From assembly GCA_050179135.1 (NCBI GenBank), contig JBFXFK010000067.1:1-25393 (forward strand): 25,393 nt of DNA. The letters run 5' to 3'. The notes under the pieces are model-generated. The model worked only from the letters and a program-made list of their open reading frames with translations. It had not been told where the DNA came from and searched no databases. Below, piece after piece: positions 1-5,181 of the stretch. How positions within the stretch are numbered: position 1 is the first letter of the stretch; every line of letters begins with the position of its first letter. A program made the position numbers and the translations under genes. The stretch is from UBA4064 sp050179135 (lineage in GTDB: Bacteria; Desulfobacterota; Desulfobacteria; Desulfobacterales; Desulfatirhabdiaceae).

Positions 1-30
1 TTGACACACTACACTTAAACTGATTATAAC
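1..30 (+). promoter_or_regulatory. candidate sigma-70 promoter for the VapB/PIN locus
   Basis: A perfect -35 hexamer TTGACA (1-6) is followed after 18 bases by TATAAC (25-30), five of six matches to the -10 consensus. It points toward the antitoxin gene at 166. It lies at the window edge, so it could also belong to a larger upstream context. Confidence 0.5.
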
Positions 31-40
31 GGATTTGGGG

Positions 41-56
41 ATTGTATAATTACAAT
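41..56. promoter_or_regulatory. 16-bp palindrome, candidate antitoxin operator
   Basis: ATTGTA, centre TAAT, TACAAT is a perfect 6-4-6 inverted repeat just downstream of the promoter at 1-30. VapB-type antitoxins usually repress their own operon through such palindromes near the start site. That it is the operator here is inferred from position only. Confidence 0.4.
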
Positions 57-165
57 GTCAAAAATCAGGTAAACCTCAGTAGGAGCATTATGTTTGTCGT
101 GATGACAACCTCCTGTATGGAAATTTCAAACAGGTTTTTGAGAAAAGTGTAAAGGACTGTATAAA

Positions 166-402
166 ATGGAAGCATTACGAATTTGCCAAAAGCCGGAAAA
201 CGACGTTCTGATTATCAAATTGCCGAAAAACTTCGCCAAAAGCAAGGAACTTGAAATTATTATTTTTCCGATTGACCAGGTAGGTGAGATTGCCAAGAAT
301 CAATTTTATCCGCCAGATTATTTTGGCATCTGGCGCAATAAGAAGATAGATGTGGATAAAGTCTGTAAAGAAATGAGGGAAGAATGGGATCGCAGTTTTT
401 AA
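166..402 (+). CDS. VapB-like antitoxin of a PIN-toxin locus
   Basis: This 78-aa protein looks like the small antitoxins paired with PIN-domain RNases. It has a short N-terminal beta-rich part (residues about 1-37, rich in I, L and V) that probably dimerises and binds the operator. The acidic/basic tail (about 45-78, ending EMREEWDRSF) probably wraps the toxin. AAGGA lies about 10 bases before the ATG. Its last 19 bases overlap the PIN start at 384, the usual translational coupling of antitoxin and toxin. The partner toxin is frameshifted, so the antitoxin may now have no intact target here. The family is assigned from size, tail and position, not from a specific motif. Confidence 0.65.
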   Translation: MEALRICQKPENDVLIIKLPKNFAKSKELEIIIFPIDQVGEIAKNQFYPPDYFGIWRNKKIDVDKVCKEMREEWDRSF

Positions 403-787
403 TCGACACCAATATTTTAATCTATGTTTTCACTCAGGAATTATCAGATCGATGACTGAAAAAATGAACACGATATTCCAGGAATCCTTTATCATTTCAG
501 TCATAAACAAAATCGAATTCCTTGGCTGGAAAGAAGCCACGCATGACGAATACCATCAAGCGACTGATTTTCTATCCAATGCACTCGTTTTGGCCATTGA
601 CGATCCGGTTATTGAGCAGACAATCGAATTAAAACGAATGATAAACATTAAACTTCCCGATGCTGTTATTGCCGCCACATGCATTGTGAATAATTTGGGT
701 TTATTGACCAGAAATGTGAAAGATTTTGATACCATTAAAAACCTGACTGTTTATAACCCTTTTAATGAGGGAGTCGGTGGGTGTTAA
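384..787 (+). pseudogene. PIN-domain (VapC-like) toxin, frameshifted
   Basis: The first frame starts at ATG 384 and reads MGSQFLIDTNILIYVF, the classic PIN N-terminus with the first catalytic Asp in LIDTN. It stops at TGA 453-455 after 23 codons. The rest continues in another frame from ATG 452: ISVINKIEFLGW with the conserved Glu, then LPDAVIAA and LTRNVKDF with the later acidic residues. Together the frames give a normal-length PIN protein of about 134 aa, so a one-base loss near 450 best explains the break. The stop and the next ATG overlap as ATGA, so a 111-aa C-terminal piece could still be made, but it would lack the first catalytic Asp. PIN toxins cut RNA, often initiator tRNA or rRNA; this copy is probably inactive. 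Confidence 0.75.
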
Positions 788-842
788 AGAATATGGTGTT
801 CTTTCAGAAAGCCCAGAACATCCGTCCAAAACTCGGACCAGC
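761..842. repeat. imperfect direct repeat, copy A (82 bp)
   Basis: This stretch contains the last codons of the PIN gene and the fossil hydrolase tail. It repeats at 1912-1993 with about four mismatches (around 95% identity by eye). The two copies flank the hicBA remnant and both upstream REP-like elements. Confidence 0.85.
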
Positions 843-843
843 C
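784..843 (-). pseudogene. fossil 3' end of the alpha/beta hydrolase gene
   Basis: Read on the minus strand, this 60-base stretch encodes 19 residues plus stop (GWSEFWTDVLGFLKEHHIL). They match the C-terminus of the intact hydrolase ending at 1935 except for S-E-F in place of S-V-F and one synonymous-level set of changes. No upstream hydrolase sequence is attached. It is part of the longer direct repeat 761-842/1912-1993 and overlaps the PIN stop codon, which suggests the PIN gene and the hydrolase were once convergent neighbours. Confidence 0.8.
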
Positions 844-847
844 TGTT

Positions 848-945
848 GTTCAGGTTGGCCGGTTGTTTGGCCTACCTGACTGCCGAAATGCGGGTTGCAG
901 CATGGTGTCAGGGAGCCGCAAAAAATACGCGGCACCCTGACCTAC
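848..945. repeat. REP-like double hairpin, copy 1
   Basis: Two hairpins stand about 24 bases apart. The first pairs TCAGGTTGGCC with GGCCTACCTGA around a short G/T-rich loop. The second pairs GTCAGGGAGCCGC with GCGGCACCCTGAC and is followed by CTAC (942-945). The expected leading GTAG has decayed to GTTG in this copy. The layout matches inverted pairs of REP elements (GTAG plus hairpin) mobilised by TnpA-REP/RAYT enzymes; related copies are at 1793 and 14689. Confidence 0.75.
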
Positions 946-1052
946 CTGCTGGATTGGCGGAAAGAATTACATGCCATGTGATATTGTCTTTCATGACGAT
1001 TTGCCAGATACCCCTTGATGCTGCACTGGCTGTCATGGCATGAAAGGCCCAT

Positions 1053-1305
1053 TTACGCTCTGTCTTTACAAATGGCAAGATACTCGAAATATTTGCTGGT
1101 GTCCATTGCAGCACTTCTCATGTTCGATCGGATAATATCCTGATCGATCACGATACGTCGGAATGACAACAGGGCGAATACAGCCGGGTTTTGAATACAT
1201 CCTATGATCCCCTTTTTGCCTTTCAAAGACAAATCCATCCTGAAGAAAGATACATTCCAGAATTTTCCAGTGTATGGGGGTTATGCGTGGCAATTGCTGC
1301 AACAT
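1053..1305 (-). pseudogene. hicA: HicA toxin, frameshifted
   Basis: The first frame, from ATG 1305, gives MLQQLPRITP, then GFVFERQKGDHRMY and CIRPVVIPTYR. This is the HicA double-stranded-RNA-binding-like fold, with the catalytic His in the KGDHR motif. Near 1149 the reading must shift, because the conserved C-terminus (DIIRSNMRSAAMDTSKYFEYLA) is in the next frame and ends at 1053. The simplest reading is loss of two bases from a PTYREID-type sequence. The unshifted frame runs on to 1066 with unrelated residues. HicA is an mRNA endonuclease toxin; this copy should be inactive unless the shift is a sequencing error. The start overlaps the end of hicB by 25 bases, as is common in hicBA operons. 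Confidence 0.8.
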
Positions 1306-1601
1306 CCTGTCGTGGTCAATAGTTCAATGGGAACATCGATATATTTGCTTTCCGGATAGTCCGCAATTTTTTTGCCAGTTCTGCCCGGTCTGAAGCCGCA
1401 TTCCTTCAACACACTATCAAGCGTACCTCTTTCAAAGCATGACACAAGAAACAGCGACAATGCGTCATTCAGATTTTGTTTGGCCTTTTCCTCTGTTTCA
1501 CCCTGGGTTATGACATCGAGAATGGGGCAGGATGCAATCCACCAGTTTTTTTTCTTTTTCATCAGCATTGGCAGCTTCATGGTCATTATCATTTTTTTCA
1601 T
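1281..1601 (-). CDS. hicB: HicB antitoxin
   Basis: The protein has the HicB partial RNase-H-like fold: a lysine-rich start, then WWIASCPILDVITQGETEEKAKQNLNDALSL, the family's signature strand-helix segment. A tail ending YIDVPIELLTTTGCC follows. The frame is open up to 1769, but ATG 1601 is preferred: AGGAG lies eight bases before it, the length (106 aa) fits the family, and the upstream residues look non-coding. HicB neutralises HicA and represses the operon. The antitoxin is intact while hicA beside it is frameshifted. No C-terminal helix-turn-helix is obvious, so DNA binding is uncertain. Confidence 0.8.
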   Translation of the reverse strand: MKKMIMTMKLPMLMKKKKNWWIASCPILDVITQGETEEKAKQNLNDALSLFLVSCFERGTLDSVLKECGFRPGRTGKKIADYPESKYIDVPIELLTTTGCCSNCHA

Positions 1602-1792
1602 TTCATGGTCTCCTGCTTTTTGTTCAAAGTCTTTCTCTGTCTTCATATCGTTTCGAAAACCAAATTGCAACTGAAGACACCCGGAGAAACCCCACAATCC
1701 AATCCATCCCCATGACCCGGTTTGAAATTTCGACATCCCCCATATCTCCATCATTTTTTTGATTTTCACGGAACATTGCCCAAGTGCCGCCT

Positions 1793-1892
1793 GTAGGTCA
1801 GGTTGGCCGGTTGTTTGGCCTACCTGACTGCCGCAATGCAGGTTGTGGAATGGTGTCAGGGAGCCGCAAAAAACCGCGGCGCCCTGACCTAC
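1793..1892. repeat. REP-like double hairpin, copy 2
   Basis: This is the best-preserved upstream copy. GTAG (1793-1796) leads into a hairpin pairing GTCAGGTTGGCC with GGCCTACCTGAC. A linker follows, then a second hairpin GTCAGGGAGCCGC/GCGGCGCCCTGAC closed by CTAC (1889-1892). The ends are inverted copies (GTAGGTCAGG and CCTGACCTAC). It lies 42 bases past the hydrolase stop codon and might also stabilise or end that transcript. Confidence 0.8.
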
Positions 1893-1895
1893 CCG

Positions 1896-1934
1896 CTCAG
1901 GAATTATCAGATTTAATGAGGGAGTCGGTGGGTG
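1896..1934 (+). pseudogene. PIN-gene remnant with internal deletion
   Basis: Seventeen bases (1896-1912) are identical to 433-449, inside the 5' part of the PIN gene. They are joined directly to bases that match the 3' end of that gene at 761 onward. About 312 bases of the PIN gene are missing between the two pieces. Such a junction is hard to explain by chance and marks a second, deleted copy of the locus next to the hydrolase. Confidence 0.65.
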
Positions 1935-1993
1935 CTAAAGAATATGGTGTTCTTTCAAAAATCCCAGAACATCCGTCCAAAACACGGACCAGT
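1912..1993. repeat. imperfect direct repeat, copy B (82 bp)
   Basis: This is the partner of 761-842. Here the repeat includes the true 3' end of the hydrolase gene, whose TAG stop is at 1935-1937. The few mismatches include the hydrolase stop codon itself (TAG here, TAA in copy A). Confidence 0.85.
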
Positions 1994-2774
1994 CGGGCGG
2001 GCAGTCGTTATGACCGCTGTCATAGGGTATCAGCCTGCTGTTTCTGGCTGCTGAATGAAGTGTTTGGGCATGCTGAAAGGGTATGATTTCATCCTGCCTG
2101 CCATGAAGGATCAACACCGGATGATCATATTGTTGAATGAGCGACAGATTGTCCATGGGATCACGGACCAAAAAGGGGGGAAGGCCGTATCTGACGGCAA
2201 AGGATCGAATGCTGGTGAATGTGGACATCAGAATCAGGGCGGCTGACGGCCGGATCCTGGCAAGACGGCATACGGCGCCTCCGCCGATGGACCGGCCAAG
2301 CAAAATGATCCGGGAGGCATCCACGCGATTTTGCCTCACCAGCAGATCATATGCCGCAGTCATGGACCGGCTGATGCTGGCCTCGGACGGGGTTCCGGTT
2401 GAGCGGCCGTACCCCGGATATTCCACCAGCAGGAGGTGAATGCCATTTTGAGAAAACCGGTTCAGCGGTTCTACCCAAAAATCAATCAGCTCTGCATTGC
2501 CATGTGCAAAAATCACTGCCGGGCACAGAGACCGGCTTTGGTTTTCCGCCGCCGGAACAAACCATGCCTCAACCGTTTCTTTTTCGGTCTTGACGGTCCA
2601 GCGGTCAATATCTTTCGGCAGTGACAATCCGGCGGCAACAGGTATCATGCCGCGCGGAAATATCATGGACCGCTGCATGAAAAACAACAGGCCGGCATAC
2701 GCCGCATACAGTCCGGCAAGGGTTAATATGACATTTACCAGCCTATATCCCCTTTCCGACAATCTTTGGATCAT
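1935..2774 (-). CDS. membrane-anchored alpha/beta hydrolase (Bem46/ABHD13-like)
   Basis: The 279-aa protein has an N-terminal hydrophobic anchor (about residues 11-33) and an alpha/beta-hydrolase domain. The nucleophile Ser162 lies in GRSIGG, the acid is Asp228 in HGRQDE and the base is His255 in DSGHND. An oxyanion-type FAHGNAE loop (89-95) follows the first strands. This pattern fits Bem46/YfhR-like serine hydrolases, whose substrates are mostly unknown. The frame stays open to 2939, but ATG 2774 is chosen because the anchor starts there and the longer form would run through the receiver gene. The start overlaps the receiver gene by 32 bases, so the two are probably co-transcribed. A fossil copy of its 3' end lies at 784-843. 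Confidence 0.8.
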   Translation of the reverse strand: MIQRLSERGYRLVNVILTLAGLYAAYAGLLFFMQRSMIFPRGMIPVAAGLSLPKDIDRWTVKTEKETVEAWFVPAAENQSRSLCPAVIFAHGNAELIDFWVEPLNRFSQNGIHLLLVEYPGYGRSTGTPSEASISRSMTAAYDLLVRQNRVDASRIILLGRSIGGGAVCRLARIRPSAALILMSTFTSIRSFAVRYGLPPFLVRDPMDNLSLIQQYDHPVLILHGRQDEIIPFQHAQTLHSAARNSRLIPYDSGHNDCPPDWSVFWTDVLGFLKEHHIL

Positions 2775-3300
2775 TTTCAAGCCGTTTCTGAATTCCCTTG
2801 CCGATGTTGTAGGTCCGGCTGAACTCTGACCAGAATTCATTGTCTTTGCGTTTCCAGTCCGGCCCGAACCGCTCATCAAAATACGCACCCAACTTTTTGA
2901 ATAACAGCTCCCAAGGTGGAACGCCATTTTGATAGGCATTCAGCAGATCTTCCAGCAGGGTATCCAGTTCCGCCAGTGTTTCTTTGGGCAGGTAAGATAT
3001 CGCACCTTTGCGGATCGATGCAATAAGGGTCTCCGGTGTTATGGCATGGGCTGTCAGCATGACCGTGGGAATTCCCCCATGTACCGTCTCTTCCAGAAGC
3101 TGAAGCCCGTTGACACCCATGATGTCCAAGATTGCCAAGTCATACCGGTGCTCCCTGATCATCCCGGATGCGGTCTCATAATCCCTGGCCTTGTCAATAC
3201 TGGCCATATCCAGTATATCCTCGATGGTTTCCAGCACATCTTCTTCGTCATCCACGATCAGAATGCGCTTTCCCTTCAGCAACGACGGGGCTTCCGCCAT
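2743..3300 (-). CDS. response regulator, receiver domain with non-DNA-binding tail
   Basis: Residues about 10-125 form a CheY-like receiver: acidic pair Asp17/Asp18 in LIVDDEED, phosphoacceptor Asp59 in LAILDIMG, Thr83 in VMLTAHA and Lys106 in YLPKE. The remaining 60 residues (PWELLFKKLGAYFDERFGPDW and onward) are aromatic and charged. They do not look like a helix-turn-helix, GGDEF or other familiar output domain. The start has an excellent GGAGGTGAT site a few bases upstream. The gene follows two histidine kinases on the same strand and is the likely phosphotransfer partner of one or both. Output is probably by protein contact, not transcription. Confidence 0.85.
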   Translation of the reverse strand: MAEAPSLLKGKRILIVDDEEDVLETIEDILDMASIDKARDYETASGMIREHRYDLAILDIMGVNGLQLLEETVHGGIPTVMLTAHAITPETLIASIRKGAISYLPKETLAELDTLLEDLLNAYQNGVPPWELLFKKLGAYFDERFGPDWKRKDNEFWSEFSRTYNIGKGIQKRLENDPKIVGKGI

Positions 3301-3319
3301 AAGATCACCTCCAAAAGAG

Positions 3320-3354
3320 TTTTAAGTTTCAAGTTTCAGGTTTTAGGTTTTAAG
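3320..3354. repeat. heptamer tandem array 1 (TTTYARG x5)
   Basis: Five consecutive 7-base units fit TTTYARG exactly (TTTTAAG, TTTCAAG, TTTCAGG, TTTTAGG, TTTTAAG). It lies between the antitoxin stop at 3421 and the response-regulator ribosome-binding site. The rest of 3301-3420 holds only that ribosome-binding site and no visible gene. Confidence 0.8.
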
Positions 3355-3420
3355 GCCGGACAACAGGAAAGAGTCGGCTGTCAGGAATGTGCAAAGGGCT
3401 GCGACATACTGACTTGGCGG

Positions 3421-3645
3421 CTATGCTGCAAAACGAAGCATTTCAAGTGTGATTCCCTTGCCTGATTCCTCTCTGGCATGACTCAGTATTGCCCTGTTAA
3501 CTTCAGATGAAATATATTCTTCTCCGCAGTTGCTGCAAATCTGAGCGGGAACATTTTTGAAAACCAGGGTGGTATCATCTTTTTCCAGAAGAACAGTTGT
3601 ATATCCACTTTCTGTCATGCCGTTTCTGCAAATTGCACACTTCAT
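3421..3645 (-). CDS. YgiT/MqsA-type zinc-finger antitoxin
   Basis: This 74-aa protein has two Cys pairs, CAIC at residues 3-6 and CSNC near 37-40, followed by GEEY. This is the zinc-binding N-terminal domain of YgiT/MqsA-type antitoxins. No C-terminal helix-turn-helix domain follows, as in the short members paired with DUF4258 toxins. ATG 3645 is preferred over the in-frame ATG at 3657: GGAG sits seven bases upstream, and the ATG overlaps the toxin stop as ATGA, a standard coupling. The upstream toxin has an internal stop codon, so the antitoxin is probably an orphan in practice. Confidence 0.75.
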   Translation of the reverse strand: MKCAICRNGMTESGYTTVLLEKDDTTLVFKNVPAQICSNCGEEYISSEVNRAILSHAREESGKGITLEMLRFAA

Positions 3646-3962
3646 TTTTTTCTCCATGAAAAATCAGATTTCCATCTTGATATATCCGGTTCATAGGCTG
3701 TAATAATCACAATTATTCTTTCGGTATGATTTATTCCCGCAACCACATGCAGAGGTTTACCTTCTGATGTCTGCCCGTTAATCAGAAAGCTTGGAAGAGG
3801 AAAGTCTTCTTCATACCGTTAAATAATTTTCCCATTTTTCAAGATAGTCTCAACATCATCTTCATGAATGCTCCGTTGAAACATTCTTTTTGTAGCATGA
3901 ATTCTGTATTCAATAACATACTCATCAATAGATTTGCCTATAACATCAAATAGTTTTGCCAT
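3642..3962 (-). pseudogene. DUF4258-type toxin with internal stop codon
   Basis: The frame from ATG 3962 encodes MAKLFDVIGKSID, then YRIHATKRMFQRSIHEDDVETIL with the HA.(K/R)RM.QR motif of DUF4258 toxins. A TAA at 3819-3821 (codon 48) interrupts it. The same frame continues without another stop through RYEEDFPLPSFLING, KPLHVVAGI and IIVIITAYEPD, the conserved C-terminal half, to TGA at 3642-3644. The context fits a single GAA-to-TAA change in an otherwise intact 106-codon gene. Being otherwise unframeshifted suggests recent loss or a base error. Confidence 0.8.
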
Positions 3963-3998
3963 TTATAACCTGTTATTTCATATGCGGTCAAAACGGTT

Positions 3999-4778
3999 TC
4001 ATGAAACCGGCAAAACCATACGGAATACGGCGCCATTTCCTTTATTGCTGAATACCGAAACATCCCCATTCATGCATCTGGCCATGATACGGGCCCCGGC
4101 AAGTCCCAGGCCATGACCGGTTCTGGAAAGCTTTTCAGGTGTCTTTACCTGGGTGTATCGTTGAAAAACCGCTTCATGGTGCTCGGAATCGATGCCAGGG
4201 CCATCGTCCTGAACGTTCACAATCAACTGCCTATCTTTTTTTGACACGTCAATACGCAATTTTTTCTTCCGGTAATACAGCGCATTTTTAATCAGGTTTC
4301 CAACAATCTGACTGAATTTTATCCGGTCCTGCAATATTTCCAGGGATGCCGTATCGGGATCTATCTCCAACAAAATGCCTTCTGCCGCCAGAATCCGCAT
4401 CTGATCACATCTGTCCTTCACCGCCAGTAACTGATCATGGATGGCCGGGCACTGGGTTTCAACCGCTTCCACAAGGCTTTCAAAAACCGCTTCCCCGGGG
4501 CAAAAAGACATACAGTTCAGGCATCCTGCCTGGGATCTGCCAATTTCCAGAAGACTGTACATCATGCTTCTGGTTTTCTGGGCATTGCGAAGGACCCGCC
4601 TGAGCGTTTTTTCCTGCTTTGCAGACAGTGGTCCATTGGTTTCCCGGCGTTCCAGCAGGGTCCGAACGCCGGTTTCAATGACCGAAACCGGATCCTTTAA
4701 ATCATGAATCAACAGTTCGATCTGCATCTCCCGAAAAAATCGGCCCTGATCAGACAGATGGTCGCTATTTTTTGACAT
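3999..4778 (-). CDS. soluble histidine kinase without sensor domain, Cys-rich linker
   Basis: The 259-aa protein starts almost directly with the dimerisation/phosphoacceptor helix (His25 in LLIHDLKDP). It ends with an ATPase domain: N box Asn165 in NLIKNALYY, G1 box DDGPG at 191-195, G2 box GHGLGLAGA at 221-229. There is no membrane segment or PAS/GAF domain. The linker carries Cys86, Cys89 and Cys93 (CLNCMSFC), which could bind a metal or respond to redox state; that is inference. Its start lies inside a 24-codon ORF (4765-4839) with a strong ribosome-binding site, suggesting coupled translation. Likely phospho-donor for the receiver at 2743-3300, or a partner of the larger kinase at 5182. 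Confidence 0.85.
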   Translation of the reverse strand: MSKNSDHLSDQGRFFREMQIELLIHDLKDPVSVIETGVRTLLERRETNGPLSAKQEKTLRRVLRNAQKTRSMMYSLLEIGRSQAGCLNCMSFCPGEAVFESLVEAVETQCPAIHDQLLAVKDRCDQMRILAAEGILLEIDPDTASLEILQDRIKFSQIVGNLIKNALYYRKKKLRIDVSKKDRQLIVNVQDDGPGIDSEHHEAVFQRYTQVKTPEKLSRTGHGLGLAGARIMARCMNGDVSVFSNKGNGAVFRMVLPVS

Positions 4779-4839
4779 CTTCCATATCCGTAACGATATC
4801 TGAAAAATGAATTACGTTTTTGGTGTTATTTTTAAGCAT
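4765..4839 (-). CDS. possible 24-aa leader peptide overlapping the kinase start
   Basis: ATG 4839 has an AAGGAG site five bases upstream and opens a 24-codon frame (MLKNNTKNVIHFSDIVTDMEDVKK) ending 13 bases inside the kinase gene. The kinase's own ribosome-binding site is weaker. The arrangement suggests a coupling peptide or a short regulatory leader. I recognise no family, and it may be chance. Confidence 0.4.
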   Translation of the reverse strand: MLKNNTKNVIHFSDIVTDMEDVKK

Positions 4840-4928
4840 GGCGCTCCTTTTATGGGTGCCCCCTGAATATTGTCTTATCTACCAGATGACCGTAAGATAC
4901 TGCGAACGGGCAATGACGGGATCGTTAG

Positions 4929-5171
4929 TTAGCAAGGGTAATTCTCTTTATAATTGGCAAATTCTTCTTCCAAATGGATTAGAGAATTCATCTCCATTGC
5001 GTGCAACTCATCATATACGCTCAATTGAGATGGTCCGGATTGTGCTTGCCTGCGGCATCGCTTGATTTTAAGGAATTCAACAAAATCAAGAACTTCCTGC
5101 AATGCATCTGGGGAAAGATATTCAACTTCTTTAATGAGAGTATTTTTGATGTCTGTTGTTGTCATATCCAT
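4929..5171 (-). CDS. DUF2281-like antitoxin, apparently orphan
   Basis: This 80-aa protein opens with TLIKEVEYLSPDALQEVLDFVEFLK, the helical segment typical of DUF2281-type antitoxins paired with PIN or MazF-like toxins. A polar tail ending HLEEEFANYKENYP would contact a toxin. The start is ATG 5171 or 5165; neither has a strong ribosome-binding site. It begins ten bases after the stop of the large kinase. The roughly 90 bases downstream (4840-4928) contain no toxin frame, so the partner is missing or was never here. Confidence 0.6.
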   Translation of the reverse strand: MDMTTTDIKNTLIKEVEYLSPDALQEVLDFVEFLKIKRCRRQAQSGPSQLSVYDELHAMEMNSLIHLEEEFANYKENYPC

Positions 5172-5181
5172 TTAACTTGCC

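Noticed and set aside
1602..1769. N-terminal extension of HicB
   Set aside because: The residues are unlike HicB and a good ribosome-binding site supports the start at 1601.
1..2000. Complete insertion sequence or transposon carrying hicBA
   Set aside because: No transposase or IS-type ends are visible; the flanking repeat is derived from resident genes and the hairpins are REP-like.
4840..4928. Toxin gene downstream of the DUF2281-like antitoxin
   Set aside because: All frames here are short and none resembles a PIN or MazF toxin.
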